Shown piece after piece: positions 42,657-50,984 of a stretch of 64,000 bases of DNA. This DNA comes from Propionicimonas sp020161015. Its GTDB lineage: Bacteria; Actinomycetota; Actinomycetes; Propionibacteriales; Propionibacteriaceae. Location of the stretch: contig NZ_CAXWGX010000029.1 in NCBI RefSeq assembly GCF_964266745.1, positions 62,001 to 126,000 on the forward strand. The letters run 5' to 3'. Both the position numbers and the translations under genes were made by a program. Numbering within the stretch: the stretch's first letter is position 1; each line of letters begins with the position of its first letter. Under the pieces are notes generated by a model. The model worked only from the letters and a program-made list of their open reading frames with translations, did no database searches and had not been told where the DNA came from.

Positions 42657-43568
42657 TCAGCCTAGGGCTGCGACGGCGGCCTCGACCTGCGAGAGCCGTG
42701 TCGCCCCCACGATCACCGCGTCGACGGCCGGCTGTCCGGCGAGCCAGCGCAGCGCCCACGACGCCATCGGCATCCCGGCCGCCGCCGCCTCCGCGGCGAT
42801 CTCGTCCAGGCGCGCCTGGAGCGCGTCGTCGATCGGGGCGACCCAGTCGGGCTTGTCCGCACCGCGCGTCCCCGCCGGCGCACCCCGGCCCTGCCGGTAC
42901 TTCCCGGTCAGCAGCCCGCCGGCCAGGCCCTGGTACGGGATCACCGAGATGCCGAGCGCCGCGCAGTAGGGCACCAGTGCGTCCAGGGCGCCGGTGTCGA
43001 GCATGTTCAGCCGGGGCTGGCAGGCGACGGGACGGGGCACGCCGAGCTCGTCGGCGACCGCGACCAGGGCGGCCAGGCCGTCGACGCCGAAGTTGCTGAC
43101 GCCCCAGGCGCGGATCCGGCCCGCGTCCAGCTCGTCGGCGAGCGCGCCGACGATCTCCGCGTCCGGCGTGTGCGGGTCCGGCTTGTGCAGGTAGTACAGG
43201 TCGACGTAGTCGGTGCCGAGCCGGCGCAGGCTGCGGTCGAGCTGGCGATGGATGGCCGCGGCGGAGGTGAACTCGTCCGCCGGCCCCTCGCCCACCCGCA
43301 TGCCCACCTTGGTCGCGATCACGAACTCCTCGCGGTGGCCGGCGACGGCACGGCCGACGATCTCCTCGGCCACACCGCCCGCCGAACCCGCGACGCGGGC
43401 ATAGCCCTCGTACATGTTCGCGGTGTCGATGAAGTCGACGCCGAGGTCGGCCGAGCGGCGAACCAGCTCGACCGCGTCGCCGGGTGCCACCGGCGTGCCG
43501 AACGTCATCGTGCCCAGGCACACCCTGGACACGTCGAGCCCGCCACCGCCGAGCGTCCGCCGTTCCAT
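42657..43568 (-). CDS. Aldo/keto reductase
   Basis: A 303-residue (beta/alpha)8 NADPH-dependent reductase. The catalytic tetrad is visible: Asp (FIDTANMYEG), Tyr (same motif), Lys (IATKVGMR) and His (YYLHKPDP). NADPH-binding residues GATRLSQVE lie at the C-terminus. It resembles the AKR group acting on sugars and ketones. Its start shares one base with the stop of the aldolase gene (TGATG). In this operon it may reduce a sugar aldehyde or ketone made by the aminotransferase or aldolase. Confidence 0.85.
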   Translation of the reverse strand: MERRTLGGGGLDVSRVCLGTMTFGTPVAPGDAVELVRRSADLGVDFIDTANMYEGYARVAGSAGGVAEEIVGRAVAGHREEFVIATKVGMRVGEGPADEFTSAAAIHRQLDRSLRRLGTDYVDLYYLHKPDPHTPDAEIVGALADELDAGRIRAWGVSNFGVDGLAALVAVADELGVPRPVACQPRLNMLDTGALDALVPYCAALGISVIPYQGLAGGLLTGKYRQGRGAPAGTRGADKPDWVAPIDDALQARLDEIAAEAAAAGMPMASWALRWLAGQPAVDAVIVGATRLSQVEAAVAALG

Positions 43569-44449
43569 CACCGCTCCTCTCCGAGCGCCTCGATCTCCTC
43601 CAGTGCCGCCACCAGCCCGCCGAGCACCGCGGGGTCCACGGCCGGCGAGGTGCCGGGCACGCGGAAGCAGGCCCGCGCGTAACCCCGGTGGGCCATCAGC
43701 GCCTCGAAGGCGGCGATGATGTCGCCCGACCAGCCGCGGGCGAGGAAGCGGCGCCAGTGGCCCTGCAGCCGCAGTACCTCCTCCTGCCGGCCGGCCACGG
43801 CCGCGTCCCACACCGTGGCGTAGAACCGCGGGACGAGGTTCGCCCAGGTCCCGATGCTCCCCCGGGCCCCCGAGAGCAGCCCCAGCCCGAGGTTCTCGTC
43901 CAGGCCGGTGTAGAACGTGCGTCCGGGGAAGGCGTCCGCGAGCCGGCCGAGCAGGAACAGGTTCCAGTCGCTCACCTTGGCGCCGGCCACGCCGTCGAGC
44001 TCCAGCACCTCCGCCAGCTGGTCGAAGCCGGCCAGGTAACCCGCCGGCGGCATGTGGTAGACGAACACCGGCCCGCCGACACCGCAGAGGTCGCGGTAGT
44101 AGCGCACGGTCTGGCCCCACGGCGCCCGGAGGGGAACGGAGGCCACGGCGTCGGCCCCGGCGGCCAGCGCGTGCTCGGCGAGGCCGCGCACGTCACGCAG
44201 CGGCGCCTGGCCCACGTGGACGATGACCGAGGCGCCCGCCGCGCGGGCGATCGGGACGGTGAGGTCGACGATCTCCCGCCGCTCCGCAGGACGCAGTTCC
44301 GCGGCGTCGCCGGTGCCTCCGCACAGGTACAGCCCGTGGGCGCCGGCGTCGAGCACCCGCGTCGCGTTCGCGGCCACCTGGTCGAGGTCCAGCCCCCCGT
44401 CGGGAGCGATCGGCGAGACCAGCGGGACGATGATCCCGGTCGGGCTCAT
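43568..44449 (-). CDS. NanA/DapA-family aldolase (DHDPS superfamily)
   Basis: A 293-residue class I aldolase/synthase of the dihydrodipicolinate synthase superfamily. The Schiff-base Lys is in VAGAKVSDWN (about residue 160), the Tyr in VFVYHMPPAGY (about 133), and the pyruvate-binding loop reads CGGTGDAAEL instead of the usual G-[ST]-TGE. Members include N-acetylneuraminate lyase (NanA), KDG/KDPG aldolases and DapA. The locus argues for a NanA-like lyase that splits a ketosugar acid into pyruvate and an aldose. The divergent loop means specificity is open. Overlaps the aminotransferase gene by 4 bp. Confidence 0.82.
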   Translation of the reverse strand: MSPTGIIVPLVSPIAPDGGLDLDQVAANATRVLDAGAHGLYLCGGTGDAAELRPAERREIVDLTVPIARAAGASVIVHVGQAPLRDVRGLAEHALAAGADAVASVPLRAPWGQTVRYYRDLCGVGGPVFVYHMPPAGYLAGFDQLAEVLELDGVAGAKVSDWNLFLLGRLADAFPGRTFYTGLDENLGLGLLSGARGSIGTWANLVPRFYATVWDAAVAGRQEEVLRLQGHWRRFLARGWSGDIIAAFEALMAHRGYARACFRVPGTSPAVDPAVLGGLVAALEEIEALGEER

Positions 44450-45690
44450 GCCGCCTTGAGCTTCTCGATCGCGCCCCGCACGGCATCGGTCATGATCGTG
44501 ATCTCCTCGTCGGTGATCCCGCACCACCAGGGCAGCGAGAACGAGTTGTCCCACCAGGACTCCAGGACCGGGCAGTCGTGCTCGCCGGCACCGAGCTTGG
44601 TGAACAGCGGGAACCGGTACAGCGGGTAGTACTGCACGATGCAGCGGACCCCGTACTCGCTGGTCACGATGTCCATCAGGTCGTTGCGGTTCTTGCCGAA
44701 TGCGCTGCCGTCGAAGTGCAGCACATACTGGTGCACCACGTAGCGGCCACCCTCGATGATCTCGGGGAAGCTGATCTCCGGCACGTCGGCCAGGGCCGCG
44801 CGGATCTTGCGGTCCTGCTCGATCAGCACCTCGTTGTTCGGCCGGACGCTGCGCAGCTGGACCGAACCGAGCGCGCACTGCGGCTCACCGATGCAGAAGT
44901 TCTGCGGCCACTGCCCGGTCCAGAACTCGTCCACGTTGCTCATGGCGGGCACCCAGTACCGCTCGCGCGGGCCGGGGAGGGACGTCAGGCCGTTGTGGCG
45001 CACGCCGGGGACGGCGCGGGCGATCTCCGGGTCCTTCACCACGAACATGCCGCCCTCGCCGAGGGTGGTCATGGTCTTGGCGGCGTGGAAGCTGAAGCAC
45101 CCGAAGTCGCCGAACGTCCCGACGTGCTGCCCGTCGATGGTGCAGTCCATCGACTGCGCGCAGTCCTCGATCACCTTCAGGCCGTGTTCCGCGGCGATCG
45201 CCATGATCGCCTTCATGTCGCACGGGATGCCCAGCAGGTGCACCGCGACGATCGCCTTCGTGCGGGGGGTGATCTTCCGGACGATGTCCGCCGGGTCGAT
45301 CGTCCAGGTGCCGGGGTGGATGTCCGCCCAGACGATCGTCGCGCCCAGGTCGCCGAAGGGGATCGCCGTCGCGCAGTAGGTGTAGGCGGGGATGATCACC
45401 TCGTCGCCGGGGCCGATGCGGGAGAAGATGCCGGCGAGCTTCAGCGCGTTCGTGCAGTTCGACACGGCGAACGCGTGCCCGCCGCCGATGAACGCCGCGA
45501 AGTCGTCCTGGAACGCTTCCAGGTAGTCGCCCTGCGTCTGCCCCTCCGCGTTGCGCATGACGTCGACGACCGCGGCGATCTCCTCCTCGGTGTAGGCGTG
45601 CTGGCGCTGCGGGAAGATGATCCGATAGCCGTCCACCCAGCCACGGCCACTCGGGTCGCTCAGCCGGTCGGGTGCGGTGGTCGTCGTCAT
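44446..45690 (-). CDS. DegT/DnrJ/EryC1/StrS sugar aminotransferase
   Basis: A 414-residue PLP aminotransferase. The DegT family usually adds an amino group to a keto-sugar, in NDP-sugar or aminoglycoside pathways. VSNCTNALKLA and IPAYTYCATA are the cofactor and substrate loops, IEDCAQSMD holds the PLP-binding Asp, and the PLP Lys is in FSFHAAKTMTTLGEGG (about 205). Similar sequences act on scyllo-inosose and 3-keto sugars. It starts with AAGGAG 9 nt upstream and overlaps its neighbours by 4 bp at both ends. In a catabolic operon it may run as a deaminase on a free amino sugar. Confidence 0.85.
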   Translation of the reverse strand: MTTTTAPDRLSDPSGRGWVDGYRIIFPQRQHAYTEEEIAAVVDVMRNAEGQTQGDYLEAFQDDFAAFIGGGHAFAVSNCTNALKLAGIFSRIGPGDEVIIPAYTYCATAIPFGDLGATIVWADIHPGTWTIDPADIVRKITPRTKAIVAVHLLGIPCDMKAIMAIAAEHGLKVIEDCAQSMDCTIDGQHVGTFGDFGCFSFHAAKTMTTLGEGGMFVVKDPEIARAVPGVRHNGLTSLPGPRERYWVPAMSNVDEFWTGQWPQNFCIGEPQCALGSVQLRSVRPNNEVLIEQDRKIRAALADVPEISFPEIIEGGRYVVHQYVLHFDGSAFGKNRNDLMDIVTSEYGVRCIVQYYPLYRFPLFTKLGAGEHDCPVLESWWDNSFSLPWWCGITDEEITIMTDAVRGAIEKLKAA

Positions 45691-46922
45691 TCGGAGATCT
45701 CCTTCTGGTTCTTCTGGGTGAGTGGGCGGGCGAGGCGCCGGGTGTCGATCACCTCGCAGAGGATGTCTTCCTTGTTGGCGTCGTAGGCGACGAGCAGGGT
45801 GTCGCCGTCGACGAGGCAGCAGGGGTACTGGTGGCCGTTGATCTTCAGCAGGCCCTTGCGACGCATCTCGGACGGGGAGTCGTTGATCATGTGGACCTCG
45901 TTGAACTCGACGCCGTCGTCGCTGAGCAGCAGCATCAGGGGTCGCCGGTCGAGCAGGGTGCCGATGGCGTTGTTGACCAGGAAGTACCGACCGTCCGCCA
46001 GCCGGCCGGCGTACAGCCGGCTCATCGAGTCGGGGATGTCGGACAGGATCGGCTCGCTCCAGGTGAGCCCGCCGTCGTCGGAGTGGTTCACGTACACGCG
46101 GCAGGACGAACCCTCGTCGCGCCAGAACACCATGATCCGGCCCGAGTCGAGCTGGTACCAGGTGCTCTCGCCGTAGGGGAACCACGCACCCTCCGGTTCG
46201 GGGACGCGGATGAACTCCGGCTCCTCGAGCATGTCGTCGCCCGGCCACAGCAGGATCGCCGGGCCCTCGTCCCTCGTCGTGCACACGCACAGCAGCCGGC
46301 CGTCGGCCGTCAGCCGGGGTGCCTCGAAGATCCACTTGATCCGGGAGCCGTAGCTGCGCACCTTGGTGAAGGAGCGGCCGTCGGTGGACGCGTAGAGGTC
46401 GACGTAGGCGGTGTCCGGGTTGATGCGGCGCATGCCGACCGCGGTCTCGTCGTGCTCGGTCTCCTCGGTCATCACGACGATGTAGAGCGTGTCCGCGGTG
46501 GCGTGCATCGCCACGCAGTTGTGGGCCCAGGGGCTGCCGGGCTCGACATCGGCCACCACGTCCGGGTCACTCCAGGCGCGCCCGTCCGGCGAGGACGCGA
46601 TCAGCACCCGCTGGCCGGCGTCCTCCTCGTTGCGGAACCCGTTCGACCAGGCGAACCGGTACAGGCCCTTGAACAGGGCGATCTGGTTGTGGTGGTTGTA
46701 GGAGCCGTTCTCGGCGTTGCCGTAGTAGACCACAGAGCGACGGGCACCGGGGATCGCCGGGATGATCGGTGGCTCGGCGCCCTTGGTGCCGTGGTCGGCG
46801 TCGCTCATCAGGCACTCGAACTGGGCGAACACCCGCCGCCAGTGGTACTCGGTGAGTCGCTCCGCGACGGCGGGGGACAGCAGGCGCGCGTGCGCACGGA
46901 CGCGGGTCGGGTACTCGGACAC
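45687..46922 (-). CDS. Sialidase-like beta-propeller protein (BNR type), short form
   Basis: A 411-residue soluble protein with repeated Asp-box-like strands (SSPDGRAW, STDGRSF, SDDGGLTW, SDDGVEF). This is the pattern of six-bladed sialidase propellers. No signal peptide. The GTG at 46922 has AAGGAG 6 nt upstream. The family may be exo-alpha-sialidase or a propeller lyase; catalytic residues (arginine triad, Tyr-Glu, Asp) could not be assigned. The start overlaps nothing, but the end overlaps the DegT gene by 4 bp. It probably trims the imported glycan in the cytoplasm. Confidence 0.75.
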   Translation of the reverse strand: MSEYPTRVRAHARLLSPAVAERLTEYHWRRVFAQFECLMSDADHGTKGAEPPIIPAIPGARRSVVYYGNAENGSYNHHNQIALFKGLYRFAWSNGFRNEEDAGQRVLIASSPDGRAWSDPDVVADVEPGSPWAHNCVAMHATADTLYIVVMTEETEHDETAVGMRRINPDTAYVDLYASTDGRSFTKVRSYGSRIKWIFEAPRLTADGRLLCVCTTRDEGPAILLWPGDDMLEEPEFIRVPEPEGAWFPYGESTWYQLDSGRIMVFWRDEGSSCRVYVNHSDDGGLTWSEPILSDIPDSMSRLYAGRLADGRYFLVNNAIGTLLDRRPLMLLLSDDGVEFNEVHMINDSPSEMRRKGLLKINGHQYPCCLVDGDTLLVAYDANKEDILCEVIDTRRLARPLTQKNQKEISE

Positions 46923-47010
46923 CGGGAGCTCCTTGGTCGGACGTGTGTGAGGGCAGGGCATCGCGGGGAGGGACGTCCCTCCCCGCGATGCGGATCGGCG
47001 GACGCCGCGC

Positions 47011-48723
47011 CTACTGGTTGGCCAACGTCTTGGCGGTCTGGACCGCCTCGTTGAACAGCTTCTCGTACTTCGAACCGCCGGCGGCCTCGAACTCCTTGAC
47101 GTAGTTCGGCCACTCCTTGTCGATGTCCATCTGTCCACCGATCATGGCCGCGAGGTAGCGGTTCGAGACCTCCTTCATCGCGGTCCGCATGGCCTGGCCG
47201 TCCTCACCGAGCACGATGAGGTTGTAGTAGTCGGGCAGCTTGACGACGACCTTGTCGACGAAGGTCGAGATCTGGGTCTGGGCCGCGTTGAGCAGCTCGT
47301 TGTCGAGGTCGCTCGACCACTGCGCGGAGAAGTCGACCGGGTTGTTGACGGTGTCGGCCCAGTCCTTCGACTCCAGCTCGGTCATGAACGAGGTGCCGCT
47401 GAGCAGGTACTCGAACCACACGTACTTGCCGCGACCGTCGGACGTGCCGTAGGCCTTGTTGATCTTGTCCCAGGCACCCTCGATGTAGGTCGGCTTGCCG
47501 TCCGCCCCCGGGGTGTAGGTGAGCCCCTCGATCCCCTTGAAGACCAGGTCCTGGCCCTTGGCGGAGGCGATGAACTCGATCAGGTCGAGCACCCGGTCGG
47601 GGTTCTTGGCGCTGCTCGGGATGAACCAGTGGGCCGCCATCCACCCGCTGGTCTGGTAGATCTGCGGGTAGCCGGCGCTGCCCTGCAGCGACCGTCCCTG
47701 GGCGAGGTCGGAGACCTTGGCCGTGTCCGGGTTCGCCTCCTTCCACGCCGACTTCCAGAAGTCGCGGAACTGCGGTGCGTAGCCGAACCCGAAGTTCGCG
47801 GACGCGAGTTCGCTCAGCCCGAACGCCGCGTAGGCGTCGTCGAAGTCGCCCTTCACGCCGACGCCGTCGGAGAGCGCGTCGTGCTTGTACATCTCGGCCA
47901 GCTGCTTGACCACGGCCTTGCTCTGGTCGGAGGTCGTCATCAGCTTCCAGGCGTCGTCGCCGGTGCGGATGAAGCCGGTCCACGCCTGGTCGGCGGGCGG
48001 TGCGATCGACGTGCCCTGCGGGAGGGCTATGGTCTTGTCGATCTCGCTCCAGTTGGTGAGCTTGTCGTTGCGCGGCCACCAGCCGGCGACGCCGTCCTTG
48101 CCGGCCTTCGTGGTGAAGGCGACGAACTCGTCGACGGTCTGCGGGACCTGGCCGCCGTTGTAGCTGTCGAGCAGCTTCTGGTTGTACACCGGGACGCCGG
48201 CGAAGGCGGGCGTCGGCAGCGCGCCGATGGCGTAGATCGCGTAGGCCTTGTTCGCGTCGCCGCTGTAGAGCTTGTTGTAGGCCTGGTAGGCCGGCGAGGT
48301 GAACATCTTGTGCAGGATCGGGTAGCGGTCCGGCTGCGCGTCGACGATCGCCGCCATGTCGATCACGGCCTCGTCGGAGATCCAGGACTGGATCTTCTCG
48401 CTCTCACCCCAGGTGGAGAACAGGTCGGGACCAGAACCCGTGGCCAGCTCGGTGAGCATGCGGTCGTCGAAGCCCTCGGTCCCGGTGTCGTACTGGATGG
48501 TCAGGTTCGTGGCCTGCTCGATGGCCTTCTTGATCGGGTCGTTCGCCATTCCGGTCGGGTCGTCGAGGCTGTTGCCGTACGCCGCGAACCGGATGCTGGC
48601 GTTCTCCTTGGCGCCTTCGCTCTGCTGGTTCGTCGGCTGGGACGCAGGGCCGGTGCAGGCCGCCAGTCCCAGGACGAGGAGCCCTGCGGCGCCTGCGGCG
48701 CCCATCCTCAGGATGCTGCGCAT
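47011..48723 (-). CDS. Lpl-type solute-binding lipoprotein (family 1)
   Basis: A 570-residue lipoprotein. The signal peptide ends in LAAC (Cys about 22), followed by a Gln/Ser/Glu linker. The mature part resembles LplA/YtcQ-type binding proteins for oligosaccharides: FDDRMLTELATGSGPDLFSTWGE near 90, FTTKAGKDGVAGWWP near 200, NPDRVLDLIEFIAS near 370. GAGAGGA lies 8 nt before the ATG. It follows two permease genes. The 140-bp gap upstream may hold its own promoter. Confidence 0.85.
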   Translation of the reverse strand: MRSILRMGAAGAAGLLVLGLAACTGPASQPTNQQSEGAKENASIRFAAYGNSLDDPTGMANDPIKKAIEQATNLTIQYDTGTEGFDDRMLTELATGSGPDLFSTWGESEKIQSWISDEAVIDMAAIVDAQPDRYPILHKMFTSPAYQAYNKLYSGDANKAYAIYAIGALPTPAFAGVPVYNQKLLDSYNGGQVPQTVDEFVAFTTKAGKDGVAGWWPRNDKLTNWSEIDKTIALPQGTSIAPPADQAWTGFIRTGDDAWKLMTTSDQSKAVVKQLAEMYKHDALSDGVGVKGDFDDAYAAFGLSELASANFGFGYAPQFRDFWKSAWKEANPDTAKVSDLAQGRSLQGSAGYPQIYQTSGWMAAHWFIPSSAKNPDRVLDLIEFIASAKGQDLVFKGIEGLTYTPGADGKPTYIEGAWDKINKAYGTSDGRGKYVWFEYLLSGTSFMTELESKDWADTVNNPVDFSAQWSSDLDNELLNAAQTQISTFVDKVVVKLPDYYNLIVLGEDGQAMRTAMKEVSNRYLAAMIGGQMDIDKEWPNYVKEFEAAGGSKYEKLFNEAVQTAKTLANQ

Positions 48724-48767
48724 TCCGTGGTCCTCTCTTGATGGGTGAAGTGGATCGCGCGAGTGTT

Positions 48768-48797
48768 TGACTACTTCAAGACAGATTTTGATTGCAA
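48768..48797 (-). promoter_or_regulatory. Possible internal promoter before the binding-protein gene
   Basis: On the minus strand TTGCAA (plus 48792-48797) is followed after 18 nt by TAGTCA (plus 48768-48773). The gap is richer in AT than its surroundings and shows three GTGAT-like half-sites on the same strand. This would let binding protein be made above permease level. Confidence 0.35.
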
Positions 48798-48863
48798 CTG
48801 GTGCGTTCAGATCACTTTCTATCACACGCAATCACTCTGTGTCAGCCCTTCGCGCTCGATCTG

Positions 48864-49799
48864 TCACTCCTTCAGTGCTCCGAGGAGCATCCCCTTGGCG
48901 AAGAAGGGCTGGAGGAAGGGGTAGAGGAGGAGGATCGGCAGCATCGCGATGATGATCGTGGCCATGCGCAGGCCGATCGGCGGCAGCACCGGCATGCCGG
49001 CTCCGGCGGCCTCGTTCCTGATCTGGTTCATCAGGGACGGGTCCACGAGCGTGCGCCGGAGCACCCACGCGAACGGCTGGATGTCCGGCTGGTTCGAGAC
49101 GAACATCATGTAGGTGTAGAAGTCGTTCCAGTGGTACACCGCGATGAAGAGTGCGACCGCCGCCAGCATCGGCTTGGCGATGGGCAGGATCACCTGGAAG
49201 AAGATCCGCACCTCGCTCGCGCCGTCGATCATCGCGGCCTCCTCCAGCTCCTTGGGGGCGGCGTAGGAGAAGTAGTTCCGCATGATGATGAAGTAGAAGA
49301 CGTTGAGCACCCCCGGCAGCACCATCACCCAGAAGGTCCGCAGCAGCCCGAGGTCGTGGTACAGCATGTACTCGGGGATGAGCCCGCCGGAGAACAGCAT
49401 CGTGAACACCACCAGGGCGTTGATCGCCGTCATGCCCTTGATGTGGGTCTTCGAGACGCCGTAGGCCATCATCGACGTGATCAGCACCGAGAGGAACGTC
49501 CCGAGCACGGTCTTGGTGACGGAGACGAACAGTGCCCGCGCGAAGACCTCCGTGGAGAAGACGGCGACGTAGTACTTGAAGTCGATGGTCTGGGGGAACC
49601 ACACCATGAGGCGGTTCTGGATGAACTCGCTGTAGGGCGTGATCGAGGCGAGGAAGACGTACCACATCGGGTAGAAGCAGATCAGCGCGAAGGTGACCGT
49701 GAAGAGCACGACGAAGACGTCGAGGAAGGTGATGCGCCGCCACCAGCGGCGCCGCCGTCGGGGCGCGATCGGGGCCGTGGCCGTGAGGGTCGTGTCCAT
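48864..49799 (-). CDS. Carbohydrate ABC transporter permease, LplC/YtcP type
   Basis: A 311-residue permease with six membrane helices, after an Arg-rich cytosolic tail (APRRRRRWWRRI). The EAA loop is visible as LEEAAMIDGASEVRIFFQVILPIAKPML (about 200-230). The N-terminal region after helix 1 (FYPMWYVFLASITPYSEFIQN) fits the LplC branch. It pairs with the next upstream permease. No ATPase is in the operon. Confidence 0.9.
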   Translation of the reverse strand: MDTTLTATAPIAPRRRRRWWRRITFLDVFVVLFTVTFALICFYPMWYVFLASITPYSEFIQNRLMVWFPQTIDFKYYVAVFSTEVFARALFVSVTKTVLGTFLSVLITSMMAYGVSKTHIKGMTAINALVVFTMLFSGGLIPEYMLYHDLGLLRTFWVMVLPGVLNVFYFIIMRNYFSYAAPKELEEAAMIDGASEVRIFFQVILPIAKPMLAAVALFIAVYHWNDFYTYMMFVSNQPDIQPFAWVLRRTLVDPSLMNQIRNEAAGAGMPVLPPIGLRMATIIIAMLPILLLYPFLQPFFAKGMLLGALKE

Positions 49800-49811
49800 G
49801 TATCCGCGCTC

Positions 49812-50810
49812 CTAGAAGATGCCCATGACGTCGAGGCGCTTCACGATCCGGTTCGTGAAGATGATGATGATCAGGCCGGCCGTGTTGAACAGCAGGTTCA
49901 CCGCCGTCGACAGCTCGAAGTTCCCTCCGCCGCCGAGACTGATCCGGTAGATGTAGGTGGAGAGCACGTCGCCGGTGCTGTACACGAAGCTGGAGTAGAG
50001 GTTGTACACCTGGTCGAAGTTCGACTGGAACACCGTGGCGAGCTGGAGCACCAGGAGGACGACGATGCTCGGCATGATCCTCGGCAGGGTGATGTGCCAC
50101 ATCATCCGGATCCGGCCGGCGCCGTCGATCGCCGCGCTCTCGTACAGGGCCGGGTCCGCGCTGGCGATGGCCGCGAGGTAGATGATCGAGCTGTAGCCGG
50201 CCGTCTTGATGATGTTCGTCACCACCAGGACGGGCTGGAAGAGCTCCGGGTTCTTCAGGAAGTCCACCTCCTGGAAGCCGAAGCTGACCAGGAGCGTGTT
50301 CACGACGCCCCCGTCGCTCGCCGCGGCGAGGATCGCCCCCACCAGGCCGGCGAAGACCACCCAGGACAGGAAGTAGGGGAGGTAGACCAGCGTCTGCACC
50401 GACGATTTCAGCCAGCGCAGCCGCAGCTCGTTGATGAGCAGCGCGAGCAGGACGTTGAAGGTGAAGCCGAAGATGATGTTCAGCAGGTTGATCTGGATGG
50501 TGTTCCCCAGAGCGTTCCAGAACACCGGGTCGGCGGCCATCCGCTCGAAGTGCTCCAGCCCGACCCACGGGCTGCCCCAGATGCCCTTCTTGATGCTGAA
50601 GTCCTTGAACGCGAGCTGGATGCCGTACATCGGCCCGTATGCGAACACCAGCAGGAAGACCAGGCCGGGCAGCACGAGCAGGTAGGTGAACCAGTGCTTC
50701 CGCACGTAACGGAAGGCACCGATCAGCGGTCCCGGCCTCGGACGGGAAGGCGCCGGCGCGATGATCGCCGGCGCCTCGGATGGTCCAGCCGGGGCTGCGA
50801 GCTGCGTCAT
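49812..50810 (-). CDS. Carbohydrate ABC transporter permease, LplB/YteP type
   Basis: A 332-residue permease with six helices. Features include YGPMYGIQLAFKDFSIKKGIWGSPWVGLEHFE after helix 1 (LplB hallmark) and the EAA loop ESAAIDGAGRIRMMWHITLPRIMPSI. It is the first gene of the nine-gene operon. AGAGGA lies 3 nt before the ATG, which is rather close. Confidence 0.9.
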   Translation of the reverse strand: MTQLAAPAGPSEAPAIIAPAPSRPRPGPLIGAFRYVRKHWFTYLLVLPGLVFLLVFAYGPMYGIQLAFKDFSIKKGIWGSPWVGLEHFERMAADPVFWNALGNTIQINLLNIIFGFTFNVLLALLINELRLRWLKSSVQTLVYLPYFLSWVVFAGLVGAILAAASDGGVVNTLLVSFGFQEVDFLKNPELFQPVLVVTNIIKTAGYSSIIYLAAIASADPALYESAAIDGAGRIRMMWHITLPRIMPSIVVLLVLQLATVFQSNFDQVYNLYSSFVYSTGDVLSTYIYRISLGGGGNFELSTAVNLLFNTAGLIIIIFTNRIVKRLDVMGIF

Positions 50811-50845
50811 AGATCCTCTACTCAGGTCACGGGCATCGTCGGTGA

Positions 50846-50873
50846 TGATGGGTAATGATAATTTACCCCATCA
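50846..50873. promoter_or_regulatory. 28-bp inverted repeat in the divergent control region
   Basis: TGATGGGTAA (50846-50855) and TTACCCCATCA (50863-50873) are near-perfect complements (one extra C) around a 7-nt AT-rich spacer. The repeat lies 35 bp before the permease ATG and 111 bp before the sialidase-like gene. It is the only long repeat in the 174-bp gap. It is AT-rich compared with its surroundings and could bind a regulator controlling both directions. Confidence 0.6.
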
Positions 50874-50984
50874 AACGAGCGGTAGTTATCAGTTTCGCTC
50901 AGTCTTCACCTATGCTGGGGGCGTCTCAGTCCCCGGGTCGGCGTCCTCACGAGGTCGCCGGCCGCCGACCGAACGGATGCCACC

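Noticed and set aside
43568..44449. Dihydrodipicolinate synthase for lysine synthesis
   Set aside because: The pyruvate-binding loop differs from the DapA form and the gene is embedded in a sugar catabolic operon.
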